Positions 35,586 to 47,921 of a DNA stretch of 64,000 bases are shown piece after piece; within the stretch, counting starts at the first letter, position 1; the number at the start of each line of letters is the position of its first letter. The stretch lies in NCBI GenBank assembly GCA_034440635.1, contig JAOTON010002094.1, forward strand, positions 287,209-351,208, written 5' to 3'. Below the pieces are notes generated by a model. It was not told the DNA's origin. It saw nothing but the letters and a program-made list of their open reading frames with translations, and did no database searches. The position numbers and the translations under genes were made by a program. The DNA comes from Lepas anatifera. Lineage: Eukaryota; Arthropoda; Thecostraca; Lepadidae.

Positions 35586-38500
35586 CTGCCGGCCGACGGG
35601 TGGCCTTTCACGGTCCGGCTGCGATGCTTGTGATTGTGCAATGCATGTGGTAATGAAGCTCAGCATACACACACTAGCAAAGATATACAATTTCCAGATA
35701 ATGACTATGTTTGAAAATGTACGTTCTGTATACACATGCGTAACCTCAGTGATATCAAATATAGCGTAGGCTTCGCATGTGGATTTCTTACAGCAAACAC
35801 ATCAAGAGGATGTGGATTTAAGCATGCAAGCACTTCTATATCGAGGCTATCTCTTATTTTTTGCAAAGAAGCTGAACTATATTTGAAAACAATTAACGCC
35901 TTCATCACCAGGCCGACACCCACCAGACGCGGAAGTCTCGATGGACCCATGGTGGATACAACATACAAACAATCGTGTGTCGACCAAACGCCAACAGCAG
36001 CAAGAAATACACAACGGCACAACACAGCCATGCCTTCAGGTTTCTGTATAATTGAAAACCTACTATGCAGGAGTAGAGTAAGCAGACAAACCTGTACCAA
36101 GATCTGGACGCCAGCTCCCATGCCTTATCACCATGCGAGATGAGAGATCACGCTGATAGGTCTCGGCTGGATGATTACCATGCTGACGGAAATGTCGTCC
36201 CCTCCTCATGCATTGCCCGCCGTAGAGAAATAGCCAGGGATAATAGCGAATACTGGCGCAAAGGAGGAGAGTGGAGCGGCTGACTGGAGCACAGGGCAGC
36301 TGGTTCGCCCCAGGCCGGAGTACACGCCGAGAACCGATATAGCCAGCTTTACGGCCGCCCTTAATTCAACCAGCCATGTGACAAAGTGCCTTCTCAACGC
36401 CACCGTCGCCGGAGGGAAGGGTCATTTACCTCGCTGCTAATACAGAAGACGCCCATAAATCCGGGTAGAGCATCTAGATTGGGCCACGCGATAAAACATC
36501 GGAGAGAGTTGGCTGTGGTCCATTGACGGCGTCCCCCGGAAGCGTCGACGGGAGGCTGGCACAACTCTGGGACGGAGTTCGCCACGCGGTCCACAAACTG
36601 CCCTCACCAGCCTCTATTCATCAAAGGATAAAAAACATCCGTAACACCCGCACTAGGCAGGGTCTAACGCGCACTAGACGAGGGGACTGCACCCCTTCTC
36701 CCTGATGTCTCGGAAACTGAGAACGTGGGGCTATGGTGATCTACATTATGGCTCACCTTCATTGACCAAGATCAATACTTTTAAGGTCAACCGAGATCAT
36801 AGAAGTCAAATATTGACAGTGCTGGGGACCTGCGAAATGACCGAAGCCATCGACGAGGCCAAAAACACCACGTGCTGGGGACTTATTGGCAAATGCCGTG
36901 ATTATCCTAGAAAAGATGGGAAATATATTAAAGGGGACCAAGGTCATAAACGGAAGGTCCCAAAAAATATTTCCTGAAATTTTGAGGTCACAGTCATTCA
37001 CTGTTATTGACCTGTGACGTCACAATATAAACTCCCAATAACGTTGGCTGGTGGGCCAGTGGGATGTCAGACTGATTGAGCGCTTATACAGACTTCGCCG
37101 ACAATAACGCCAGCCGTCTTTTCTGAACTATGTGAATATGAATGTGTCTCCCGTAGAATATGCTTAATCAGTAATTAGCAGAGCGGCGGAATGAGCCGTA
37201 CAAGCACCAGCGCTAAGTGCGCATTTATAGAGAGGCCATTTATCGGCGAGAGCCTGCTGTGCGTCCGGTACAGCTGCTCCGGACAGTGTCCTGCGGGTCG
37301 GCGCACATAGGCCCTAAATGCCTCCGTCCGTGGCCAATATTACTTTTCTTGGAAAATTCCTTCGTAATACCGCAAATTCCCCCGATTTTTGGACAAAGGA
37401 GCTTATTTGACAGATAATTGAACAGTGCATAAAACTTGCATTCGACATATAGGTTTTATTTTACATGGGCGTAATCAGGACAGTGAAAAGAGGGGCATTT
37501 GGAGCAACTTAATCCAGCCCAAGGTGTCCGTAAAATATTTTGCAGATGTTGTCGTGGCGCCATGAATTGTGACCGAATTCCCGTTTGAAACACTGCAACC
37601 AATAAACATGTAATCCATGAACAACGATACAGCAATCTTGGTCTGCCATAAATTCATAAGCGTCACCATGAACAACAAAACGGGAGGCATCATAAATGTG
37701 TATTTGAGCTTGGTTTTTCTTTCTAAGCCAGCTTTTAGGTATAATTGTAACACCTTTTCTGCATGGGATTGTTCTATTACAGGGGCGTAGCCAGGATTTC
37801 ACTCAGGGAGGGGCGGCGCCCCGAAAAGGGCCCCTGCGACAGCGCCAAAAGGGCCCTGATGGGTAAAAGGGGCCCTGCTTGTTACAGAATAGAGTGCTGA
37901 AGAGGGCTGAAGAGGGCTTAAGAGGGCCCTGTCTGGTATAAAATGCCAAATTTGGCCACAGAGCATAGTGTAGGCGAGCCGCGCTTCGCGCGGCTGGTGT
38001 CCTCAGGGGGCCCTCAGGGAGGGGCGGCTGTCCCTGCCGCCCCCCCTTGGCTACGCCCCTGTTCTATTATAACCGGTATTCGAGTGATTATTAACGACCA
38101 CACTGGAGAGGGGTCCGACATTAACGCGCACAGGATGGGGGGCTGGTAAGCCCCTGAGATATCGGATACTTAGAGGCTTAAGAAATGCCGATTGGGGAGT
38201 GCGTGGGGGCTATGGTGATCTACATCATAACTAATTTTCATTGACCTAGGTCTATATTGTCATGGGCAAACGAGGTCATAAAGGTCAAATTTTGGCCACG
38301 TTTGGGACCTGTTGGGAAATGCCCTGATAATGCGTGGAAAAAGCCGGGAGTAAGCTAAAGCCGGACCACGGTCATAGAGGTTATGTCGCAAAGAATCTTT
38401 CCTTCATTTTGAGGTCTAGGTCATTCAAGGTCATCGACCTATGACGTCACAATATGGTATATTCCCTATTATGCACACTTAAAGCAGCAATGTAGCAAAC

Positions 38501-41500
38501 CTTGTGCTGGAAAGGAGGATTGACCTTTACCCATGATCTTTAACCTTGAACTTTGACCTTGAACTTACAATTGGGTTACCTTTACTATGACGTCATAGCA
38601 AAATATACGTCAGACTGGGACACGTAAAGCACCGGGGTCAATGACCTTGAAATTGCTGGTATGACTTTGAACTTTGACCTCGACCTTCACGTGAGGTGAC
38701 CTTGACATATCATCCCGTCTATATGACACTGTGACGTCACCACTTGGTCTCCAATGCAAGCAAACCGGTTCGACTGCGCGGTCGCGGCGATTTCAAAATG
38801 TAGGTCTGACTTTAGAAGCCTATAAATCAAACAATTCTCGACAAATTTTCAAAATTATTTCACTATTCGACGCGCTGTTAAATTTTCTCAAATGCAACCG
38901 ATTCCCGTGTTTTGGCTACGAACGGTTCTCCGGTCATCCCGGAAAAAATAGTTGGGAGAGTATCCGATGCCCCTCCAGTGCGCGTGTTAACACGCAGAGT
39001 AGAAGAAAGGGGTAGAATATATCCCTACCTTGTGTTTCCTCAACAAGGCATATCAAAATATCAGTCCATGAAGGTCAGTACGTTTCTCTCCCCCCCGCCC
39101 ACCCTCCGCTACATATGATATCGCGGTATCGCCAACTATGGGACGTAGGTCACCTGAGCAGCCCGAGCGTCATCTTGCGTTAGCTCGTGACAGTGGGAAC
39201 GGCGAGGAAATTCGATTCCCGATTGGATCCCTAGGACACCTCGGAACTCCGATGGTTACGGCGACCGTTCATTTGGATGAAAAGGTATGACTGGTATTCA
39301 CCATATGTGGTTTAACGTGTGATATGCAGCAAAACAGGATTCTTAGGTATCGTTTTTTGCTGTCCCGGCATTGCTTGAAGGTGTTATAATAAATGTCTGA
39401 ATCCCGGGATCACGAGAGGCTTAATCCCGTGATTGTGGCTTTTTGAAAATAGCCGGATCCCAATCCCGAGATTGACATACCTAGTAGGAACATTTCTCAT
39501 GCAATAAATGGTTCGTTGTCGGCAGTCCCTCCGGGTATTTGGATAACAGTCAACACAGCAGTCAATACACAAATTTAGACGGTTACAGTGCTTTGAAATT
39601 GTATAAACTAATTTCAGCACTTCTCGGCATTTCTGATAGCATCGTTCTCTGATAGTTCACTCATATTGCTCATTCTTGACCGGTCCATGCCGCTATTCGG
39701 TAACCCACGGCGTTTGCGTTAGCACCGCAGCGGCCTGGTTGGAGCCACAACTTGAGTTATTATATGTCATCTGGAGCACGGGGCTGCAAGTGGACGCAAG
39801 ATATTTTGACTTGCTCTTGTAGAGCACATCCTGGGGAATCGTTTGATGGTAGTCTTATGCTGGGCCGATGCTGGCCAAGTTTTAAATCCCTCTCTTTGTA
39901 TTTGTAAATCGAACAGTTGTTGAGATATGCAGTATACTGAGAGAATGGTCTATAAAATAGTTGTCAAAACAATTTTTACATTATTTTATACCAAAACCCA
40001 TTGCAAAGGGCTCACACAACAGTGGTATTGCCATACTCTGACCTGTTCTTGCTTTCATGGTCGATTTTAAGCATAATGAAATGTACGTAGTTTTCGCTGC
40101 AGATCTCTGGTCCGCGGGTGGCGCACCCGAGTGCTTACTTCAAGCAACTCTACAAAGACTTCAGGAGCACGGTTTGTGTTTTCCATGCCTGTTTCAAGTG
40201 CAGTGAAGAATTCTCTATCACTATATGTGCTCAGGAAATGATTTTGAAAAAGTTGCGTTTTCGTAATATTGGCCACGGACGGAGGCATTTAGCCCCGCTG
40301 CAGAAAATCCGCAAACCGCTGTCACAGTTGCCAGATTTTAACATGCAGCCCAATGGGGCTGATTGTTAGTAGTTTGCAGAAAGTTGTCGCCTAGGCATTT
40401 AGGGCCTATGTGCGGCGGGGAGTTGAGGTTCCGCAGCAGGGCGGTGAACGCAGCCGCCGGTTAGCCGCTGTCACTATCCCCGTCCTGAGCCGAGTCTCGT
40501 CCCAGACGCAGCAGCCGAGAGTGACGTTAAAGGGAGTGTCCCACTTTTATATTGGGGTTTTAACTGAGATAGCAGCTTTGTAGAGCGTGTTGAGAAACCA
40601 CTATCGGCATATTTAATTTCACCCAAAGCTCTCTCTATAAAATTTCAGCCGGCTTTAAAGTTCAAAGTAAAGGGGCCTATTGGCTTATTTCAAACCCTGA
40701 AGGAATACCTTCAATATGGTTGCAATAATCTGATTTGTCGTAAGCCCTACGTCTCGCCCACACGCCGAAAATACCATGCTAGCAAGTGAACCAGCATGCA
40801 ACTGCTCGTCCACCGGCATGTTAGGCAAAAAGTTGTCCTGTTCAGAGCGTTATTGGGTCAAAATTAGGCCAATAACTGTAGTACACATCATAACCTCCCT
40901 CCCCCATACTTGTGCAAACAAGAGTTAAACTTTTTGTCAAAATCCAACTCTGAAATTGTTTCCTTACATCAGACATATGTATAATCTTTCTACCACTGAA
41001 TAAACTAGGATACCGTAGTGACACCTGACGTGCAGTTCTTGCACCAGTGCTTCTTCTTGTACTGTATGCTTTTTCGCCGTGCGGAAATGCTCTGAATGGA
41101 GCTTATAGCGAGTCTATGATCAACGTTTGGGATTTCACTGATTATCAACAGTGTTATTTTGATGACGTCACATATTGTTAGAAAAGAGGATATATTTGTT
41201 TTTAGCGCATGAAAGTGGGGAAAATTTCTGTTTCCTATTTTTCAGACCTCTCTTGTTCTTAAAATGTTCTTTTTGGGATTTTCACAAAGTGGTCCGCTCC
41301 CTTTAACAGTATGGACTGTTCGCTTCTCCATGTAGTGGCGACCGACTGTGCACGAACACGTAACAAAATGTTCGGAAACAAACTTGGCAAAATAATTTTT
41401 GATCGCGCCATTCTTGTGAAATTCACGAATATTTCCCATAACTTTCAAGGGTAAATATACTTCTGTTTAGTACCGCTGCTTCTGGAAGTTTAATAATGTC

Positions 41501-43969
41501 ATTTCAAGAGGCTGTAGGCTACAGAACTGGAGTGGAAGATGCGGAGAACCGCAATTGCACGTGTGTTTGCGTCAGTTATCAGCCAAGGCCTTTAAATGTA
41601 GAGGTAGAACGCTCCCCTCTCAAAAAATGGCAACCTCTATTTCTAGAGACTTTTACGTTTGTGACGTCAGCAGTTGCTCTCAAGGTGGAGCCGCCCATTC
41701 ATTCAATGAGAATCGACTCCGGATCGTGGAGTGTTTTACGGTTTCAAGATGCATCTGGCGAGGGGTAGACCCAAGATTTATTACGCCACGTCCTCAAAAA
41801 CAGTATTATTGCCCCTAACACGCAACTTATCTCCTGATAGCCCCGTCTTGTACAATGCTCAGCGACAATGCGTTGCTAAGCAACTCTAGGCGATCGCTGA
41901 CGTCATCACCATGGTGAATGCCAGATTTGAGGTTGCCATTTTTGGCATAGGCTAAAAAGCCGGAGCGCATCCCCCTGGTTATCAGCCAAATAGTCACGTG
42001 ATAGTGCATGTCGGGAGCCACTTGCTCCAAATTTTAATTCCAAAGAATTTACCGTTCGTGGGGAAAAAAGAAAAAATGACCGCCTACCGACCCACTCCTC
42101 CCCCGCTGGTCACGTGGTTGGGAACGTTATATAATGCTCAAGCGCCACTGCAACGAAAAGTATTTCTTTGCTTAAACATCTCTAAAAACCTAAGTGATAA
42201 ACGTGTCTTCAGTACTCCAGACTATAACAGTGTATAAATTTCTTCAATGGCCTAGTTTGAAAAGTGAAATATGTTTTAACTACTTTATGAAAAAAATAGC
42301 TGAAATGGATCGGTGTCACTTTGGCTCTCAATGATAACCTCTTTTGGGCTAAACACGCTTCGCTTGGATTCATATTCATTTGTGACGCAAATGTTGAAGC
42401 AGCATCGAACAAATTCAATCGGGCACGAAACAATACCAGATCTTACGCCGATTTGTCGTCACGCGATTTTGACTTTTTACCTCTTAGAGGAAAATACAGT
42501 AAGACGAAACATCAGGCCTACGAGGCCCTTTTCAGCAAAATAAGGCCATATCTATCATTTCTAATCAAGATTGTCACTAAAAGCACCGCAGTCTGAGATT
42601 GCACCAAGGTGACATATTTCCTTTACGCTGATGAGCATACCAACGCGGAATGTAAACGGCTTTTTGGTCATTGCTTGTGTGCACTTATTTGTGTGGATTT
42701 GTACGATAGAACTGGTTATCCGTGGTTGGATTGGTAGGGGTATCGATGGTTGTGACCTAGATTGAACGTGTTCGTATTGGATGAGGGCAAATCGATTCAC
42801 TTGAAATTGTGATCGAATTCCAATAAATATGTGTAACATCCAAATGAAAATCTACAACAGTGATTCCACGGCCAATTGGAAAGCTGTTGCAAACACGTAT
42901 CGATACTACCTCCCATATTTAGACTAATTCTAGACCGAGGTCAATCGAGATCGAGGGCAATACATTACCCATACAATGGGGTGCTGAGTTTTTCGCTAAT
43001 AACTTCCAAACCAAACAGGCATTATTCAAGCACCATTGTAATTCTCTCGTAAATACAAATTGAATTATATATGGTTTATCACATAAGGTTAAACTCAAAA
43101 GGTGACCTAAGCCTAGGCAAAAATTTACCAGAAATTATCTGGTATGGTCATAATGTAAATAATTCCCCTCACCTCAACAATACAAGCACAGCGCAGGGAA
43201 AACGAAAGCTCGGTATTTCTTTAGTCGAGCCTATTGATCGAATTATCGAAAATGGCTTACTCCAACTTAGGTGACATGCTAAAGGTGCCAACTCAAATTT
43301 TCAATTTTAACTTTACTCAGGACTGTGCCACAAACACATGATGCTGACATTCTGAAGTTGATCTTAGAGTAGGTGCTGAGAAACCGGCATTTCAAAATTT
43401 TCCCATATCCTTACCATGGGAAGGTCATGGGAACACATATACAAATTGCAGCCGTTTTCCGGCTACATCGAAAACACTCAGTCTAGGGAAAACGACCCGA
43501 CCAGGGAAGAAGTTTAATTCATGCGAACAGAGTGGCCCATACCATATCCAAAATGCACCACAGCATGCAGAAAGACAATACACAAAACAGCAAAAGACAG
43601 AGCAGCCCCGAATCAAACAATAGCGGGCAGATCAACAATTTACAGCAATTATACAATGTTTCTCAACGCCAAGGCCAGTTAAAAAGAAGGCTCCAGCATT
43701 CCAGCGGGCATTCTCTGTAGCAGTCTGGTTGTCCACTCCACCACCACAGTCGAACACTCACCGGCAACTGGCTCCAGGGACTGGAAGAACTCGTCCGGGT
43801 GTATATATCCAGTCTGCAGGAGGCAGAGGAGGAAGCGCAGCAGCAGCAGCGACACATAGAGCGGGCTGGCCCCCTCCCAGCCCAGCACAGAGGGCGGCGA
43901 CAGGTGCAGACCAGCAGAGGGCGGCCGCGCCGGCCGGCCGCCGCCTGTTGCTGCCCCTCCTGGTCCCAT
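33754..43969 (-). CDS. PIGZ: GPI mannosyltransferase 4 (PIG-Z/SMP3-like), two exons
   Basis: This is a member of glycosyltransferase family 22. The enzyme transfers the fourth, side-chain mannose of GPI anchors from dolichol-phosphate-mannose in the ER lumen. Exon 1 (43762-43969) carries the signature GYIHPDEFFQS, whose acidic pair is the luminal catalytic motif of GT22 enzymes. It ends at a GTGAGT donor in phase 1. Exon 2 (33754-35585) starts after a CAG acceptor. The join reads EPVAGRFLSVNVTVPWEFSS, which lines up with the family's AG-x6-x2-PWEF block and so confirms the junction. Exon 2 holds multiple membrane segments and SWFPHQEARFLLPLLPPLVLL. The total is 680 codons including the stop, about 100 residues longer than the human protein. 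The last 85-90 residues are Arg-rich and unlike the family, so they may be read-through of an unrecognised intron. The intron is 8,176 bp and full of transposons. Confidence 0.9.
35705..36121 (-). other. 138-codon ORF of unknown nature in the PIGZ intron
   Basis: An ATG at 36121 opens a 138-residue frame on the same strand as PIGZ. It has two or three hydrophobic stretches (LVQVCLLTLLL, MAVLCRCVFLAAVGV, VGVGLVMKALIVF). The opposite strand is also open here, which weakens a coding interpretation. I recognise no family. Confidence 0.2.
36664..37040 (+). mobile_element. Left part of a TTAA-type transposon
   Basis: The sequence starts CTAACGCGCACTAGACGAGG, a one-base variant of the TTAA-CGCGCAC terminus. 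From 36728 it is homologous to 38212-38470, with GGGGCTATGGTGATCTACAT, repeated GGTCA half-sites and a shared CTATGACGTCACAATAT-type block (here TGACGTCA at 37015-37022). The right half is missing. Confidence 0.7.
37041..37779. other. PIGZ intron, transposon debris
   Basis: No gene was recognised. 37308-37345 (GGCCCTAAATGCCTCCGTCC and following bases) is repeated in inverse orientation at about 40263-40295, so both may be ends of one older element. Confidence 0.4.
37780..38061. mobile_element. hAT-like MITE, copy 2
   Basis: This 282-bp homologue of the 26479 element has the same CAGGGGCGTAGCC termini. It is flanked by a perfect 8-bp duplication, TTCTATTA (37772-37779 and 38062-38069). It contains the same GAGCCGCGCTTCGCGCGG hairpin as copy 1. 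The perfect duplication suggests the younger of the two insertions. Confidence 0.92.
38125..38986 (+). mobile_element. 862-bp TTAA-flanked transposon, full-length
   Basis: TTAA at 38121-38124 and 38987-38990 flanks inverted termini CGCGCACAGGATGGGG and the complement of CCCCTCCAGTGCGCGTG. The element is non-coding and its length is close to that of the 22992-23843 element. Its middle contains two exact TGAACTTTGACCT direct repeats (38547-38559, 38668-38680). It also has three TGACGTCA octamers (38442-38449, 38588-38595, 38732-38739) and many TGACCTT half-sites. Partial relatives lie at 1191-1490, 19500-19760 and 36664-37040. Confidence 0.85.
39000..40526. other. PIGZ intron, no gene recognised
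   Basis: This is mixed-composition intronic sequence. It includes the inverted partner of 37308-37345 at about 40263-40295 and a second TTTAGGGCCTATGTGCGG match at about 40397. No exon was identified. Confidence 0.4.
40531..41302. mobile_element. TTAA-flanked MITE, AGGGA family, copy A
   Basis: TTAA (40527-40530 and 41303-41306) flanks the termini AGGGAGTGTCCCACTTT and the complement of AAAGTGGTCCGCTCCCT. The left half is homologous, in opposite orientation, to 56700-57113: shared TTGAGAAACCACTAT, AGCTCTCT.TATAAAATTTC and CAAACCCTGAAGGAATACCT. The element is 772 bp and non-coding. Confidence 0.85.
41307..43761. other. 5' part of the PIGZ intron, no gene recognised
   Basis: No exon was recognised. 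A GTTGCTAAGCAAC near-palindrome at about 41871 resembles an RFX X-box by sequence only. The frames at 42313-42596 are short and resemble nothing known. The intron begins at the donor complement 43756-43761. Confidence 0.4.
43762..43969 (-). CDS. PIGZ: PIGZ exon 1 with the HPDE signature
   Basis: An ATG at 43967-43969 sits in a good initiation context (ACCATGGG). 69 codons plus one base end at GTGAGT. The exon encodes a short Gly/Pro-rich leader, a hydrophobic segment (SLLLLRFLLCLLQ) and the catalytic GYIHPDEFFQS loop. The exon is G+C-rich within A+T-rich surroundings. Confidence 0.88.
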
Positions 43970-44355
43970 GGTCCTGCAACAAGCCAGAACTCCGCACTAC
44001 GCCACCTACCTCCACTAGCATTGCTTGTTGAACAATGTCGTGCATTCTACAGCCGTGAATTAGTCACTACTGTAGTACGAGTGAAACAATAACATGACAT
44101 TAAGCCCAGTTTAAAAGACAGCGTGTTCTGCCAAGACATTTGACAAGACATCAAGACAGTTGCAGAACAGAATGGACAGAGGGACACAAAAGAATTGGCC
44201 ACACCACGGAGCACCCTAGGGTGTACAAGACTATAAAGTAACTTACTTATAGCAAGTCAGCGCATCCCTAAAACCCAATAATAAATCAATCAACTTACTC
44301 ATAAAGCACTTATAACAAGATTTATAAATCAGCTTCACTTGACTATAAAGCAACT

Positions 44356-45503
44356 CAAATACACAACCAAAATGCAACCCAAAAATGGTCGGTACTAGGG
44401 TCAAAATCACTTTGAATTGAAGAAAAACACGATTTTTTGCATACAGGTACTGGAAGGCGTTCAAACAAAAACTTGATTGAAGAAATTCTGGAATTGGTGA
44501 TTGGAAATGGCTGTCCCTACCAACCCCACTAAAATACTGTACAATATTTTAAATTTCGTCTGCCCTAGAGGTGGGACTTTTTGGAAAAAGCTGGTCCCGG
44601 TTCCAGTCCCGGTCCTGGCCAACATTTCTTGGTCCCAGCCTAGTCCCAGCAAGAAAGAGGTGGTCCCGGCCTGGTCCTGGCAGCCTTTTTCCCCCTTATT
44701 GGCTTTTAAACATACTAATTCTTGTGGATTAAGAGCTGAACATATTAAGCAAATTTATATCACCATTACATAAACAAATCAACATAAATTATGAATAATA
44801 GCTTCAGGAAATCCTTACCTACTATCATGAAAAATGGCCACAATTATCTGACAATGCTCTCTGAGGAAACGTTTGCATGTTAAACCCTTAAAAGGTCCCT
44901 AGGAAATTATACATCAATCCAAATTCAAGCTGTATCACACCTCCCTTCAGTCCATCCATAAACATTCAATCAATAAGCTTACCTAAGTTTTATCAGGGAA
45001 AGTCAGGACACAAATACCTTCAAGAGTAGAGGTGGGACTTTTTGGTCCCACTGTCCCGGCGCTGGGACTAGGTTTGGTCCCGGCGGGACTAAAGCCGGGA
45101 CCAAAGGCTAGACGCCGGGACTGTGCCGGGACCAGAGCCAGTCTGGATAAAGAAAAATTCATGATAATAGTTTCCACATTTCATCTAAAACGAAGATAAG
45201 AGATAAAATATAACTGTGACTTTCCAGCACATCATTGCCTCCTTGATGCAATATTCCAACTTTATGAGATGAGAAAAGTATCAATTCAACTAGATGAAAG
45301 AGAAAAATAATGTTGCACACACACAGCACAGAACACAGCTCTCACTAAGTTTCATTCTTTGGAAACAACATTTTCAGATGTAATTCCCATTCCTTCACTT
45401 AATTATACAGCAACTCAGTGACACAACCAAAATACAACCCAAAAATGGTGGGTACTGAGGTCAAAATCACTTTGAATTGAAGAGAAAAACGTTTTTTGCA
45501 TAT
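44356..45503. repeat. Direct repeat pair, about 85 bp
   Basis: 44356-44443 and 45421-45503 share ACACAACCAAAAT.CAACCC, AAAAATGG.GGGTACT-type sequence and TCAAAATCACTTTGAATTGA, about 1.06 kb apart. GAGGTGGGACTTTTTGG plus GGTCCCGG clusters lie between them, at about 44570-44690 and 45031-45150. This suggests a decayed local duplication. Confidence 0.6.
44739..45027. repeat. Left arm of a 290-bp inverted repeat
   Basis: This stretch is almost identical to the reverse complement of 48731-49020. Shared landmarks include CATATTAAGCAAATTTATAT, TTTCCTCAGAGAGCATTGTC (complement here) and CACCTCCCTTCAGTCCATCC. The arms enclose 3.7 kb that includes the frameshifted LINE. Confidence 0.88.
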
Positions 45504-45594
45504 TGATATGATATGATATGATAATCGGAGTAGTGAAGGCTTAATGCCTGTGGGGTCCGTTCTAATGGAGCTCAACTACATGTGAGGTCTTCGC

Positions 45595-46881
45595 TCAGTC
45601 CTGGTTTGGGATGTCATATTTCTGTAGTGCCCAGTAGGCGTCAAGCCGTGATTTGAACTGATTAGTCGTCGTAGACTCTACCACTGCAGCTGGAAGTGAG
45701 TTCCAGTCTGTCACAATTCTAACACTGAAGCAATTCCGGCGGACTCTGGACACTGCTACAGGTTTTGCAAGCTTCCAGGAGTGACCTCGGGTACGTGAGT
45801 GGGTTGCTATGGTGAAAAACTGCTCGGGATCAAGGTCGATATATCCCCTTAAGATCTGGAAAACTCTAATCATATCTCCTCTCCGGCGACGATGGTACAG
45901 TGAAGGGAGGTCGAGTGCCTTTAGCCTATCTACGTATCCGAGGTTTCGAAGTGTTGGGACCAAGCGGGTCGCTCGTCTCTGCACCCTCTCCACTGCCTGC
46001 TGATCACGCCGGTTAAAGGGTCCCCATGTGATGTTCCCGTACTCAAGGATAGGCCTAACCAGGGATTTGTACAGCAAAGGCAGTGACGTGATATTAATGG
46101 CAGTGAAAGACTTCCGTACCATCGCTAGGACTCGCGAAGCCCTTGATACGGCTGTGGCTGCTTGTTCATGAAATTTTAAGTCACAGTCAGTCCAAACTCC
46201 TAAGTCTTTCTCTGCGTCTGACTCGGAGATAATGGATCCTGCCATAGTGTAGGTAAACCCAGGGTTGCTATGGCCCACATGCAACACAGAACACTTGCTG
46301 GTGTTGAACGGCAGCTGCCACTGCGATGACCATTCCACGACCGCATGGATGTCTCTCTGTAGTATCTGAGTGTAATCAGGTGTCGAAGCCGGATAATACA
46401 GCTTCGTATCGTCCGCAAAGATTTTAACTGAAGATCGAATGTGGTCGGGGAGGTCATTAATGAAAATGACAAAGAGCAACGGGCCTAGCACAGACCCTTG
46501 TGGAACGCCGCTCGTTACCGCAGCCCAGTTCGAAGCGGAGGAGCCAACGATGACCTGTTGTTTCCTGAAGGTGAGGAATGCCCTAATCCACTTCAAGAGT
46601 TTCCCTCGCACCCCATAACACCACAGCTTGTGAAGGAGACGCTCATGAGGGACAGAATCAAATGCCTTCCTATAATCTAGGTACACCGCATCAAGTGGAC
46701 TCTTCTCCTCCAGCACCCGACTCCAATCCTCAATCACCTCCAACATCTGAGTATCACAGGAGCGCTTGGGTCTGAATCCGTGCTGGTCCTTACTCAGCAG
46801 ATCGTGACTTAGAAGGTGTTCCATTAGCTTGTCTTTGATTAATGATTCAAGCACTTTACAGGGAATAGCAGTTAGGCTCAC
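45595..46881 (-). pseudogene. LINE reverse transcriptase, 3' frame
   Basis: This 428-residue frame holds RT motifs from the thumb-proximal GFRPKRS block through FADDTKLY and the C-terminal domain, ending in a stop at 45595. Its first residues SLTAIPCKVLESLIKDKL follow directly on the previous frame's WKLGSVVPIFK once a one-base shift is allowed. It is otherwise undamaged, so the copy looks fairly young. Confidence 0.88.
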
Positions 46882-47921
46882 TGGCCTATAGTTTTCTGGC
46901 CTGTGCCGATCTCCCTTTTAAAGATAGGAACCACAGATCCGAGTTTCCACTCCTGGGGCAATACGCCTACATCAATCGATTTCCTAAAAAGTATAGATAA
47001 TGGATGACATATTTCGTTCGCCACCTCTCGCAGAACTCGTGGGTGTATGTTGTCTGGTCCAGGTGAACTAGTTTGCTTTAAGTTCAAGAGCTTTGCAAGC
47101 ACAAGATCTGTTGACAAGACAATATCATCAAGGACTTCGCCCTGCCATCTAAGTCCAAGATACGGGACATTGGAAGTATCTTCGCTTGTGAAGGCACTTG
47201 AAAAGCAGGAATTCAGCAGCTCGGCTTTTTCTTTGTCCTTTGTCTCCAAGCAGCCAGTGTTGTCATCACGAAGATCAGCCAAGCCTACCCTGGTGTTCAA
47301 TCTGGAATGAATATATTGCCAGGTTGATTTGGGGTTGTCCTTTATACTCCCTAGTATTGTTTGCTGGTGGGAGGTCAGTAACCTGCGGGTCAACGATCTC
47401 AATCGATTCCGACATTGTGTGAAACGGACGTGATCCAAGTCGTCTTTAGTGTTCGTGTATATCCTCCAAAGTGTATTCTTTTTATCTTTGAGTCTGCCTG
47501 CTTCACTTGTCATGTATATGTTTCTAAATTTTCTTCTGGACTTGTTGTATGGGATGCAGGCATCAGTTAGTGAGTCTATAGTATTTTTGAAGAATTGATA
47601 ACAGTCTTCCAAATCCAGGTGTGCCATCGCTGTCCAGTCAGTATTGCATAACATCTGTCGAAGCAGAGTAAAGTTTGCCCTGTAGAAGTTGAGTTTCGGT
47701 TTCCCTTGCTCGGTTGAAACTGAGGAACATTTCAGTGTAAATCTAAGTGTGACATGGTCACTTTTACCTAAACCTGGAAGGTATTCCATGTTACGCACCA
47801 TACCCTCCTCGTTGGAGAATACTAAATCAAGTATGTTGCTAGTCTCACCCAGCCTATAACGCGTTGGGCGCTTCAATATTGATAATATTGATATTGGAAA
47901 GCACAAAAACAAAAGCATCAA
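46878..47921 (-). pseudogene. LINE endonuclease tail and RT N-terminus, 5' frame
   Basis: This 347-residue frame contains the last endonuclease block (SDHVTL, about residue 55), a Lys/Arg-rich linker and the RT entry SSPGPDNIHPRVLREVA. It leaves frame after WKLGSVVPIFK because of the shift near 46915. The upstream boundary at about 47930 is an abrupt change to CT-rich and A+T-rich sequence. Confidence 0.85.

Noticed and set aside
41865..41885. RFX X-box promoter element (GTTGCTAAGCAAC)
   Set aside because: It is a single short near-palindrome inside the PIGZ intron with no adjacent gene start. A chance match is likely.
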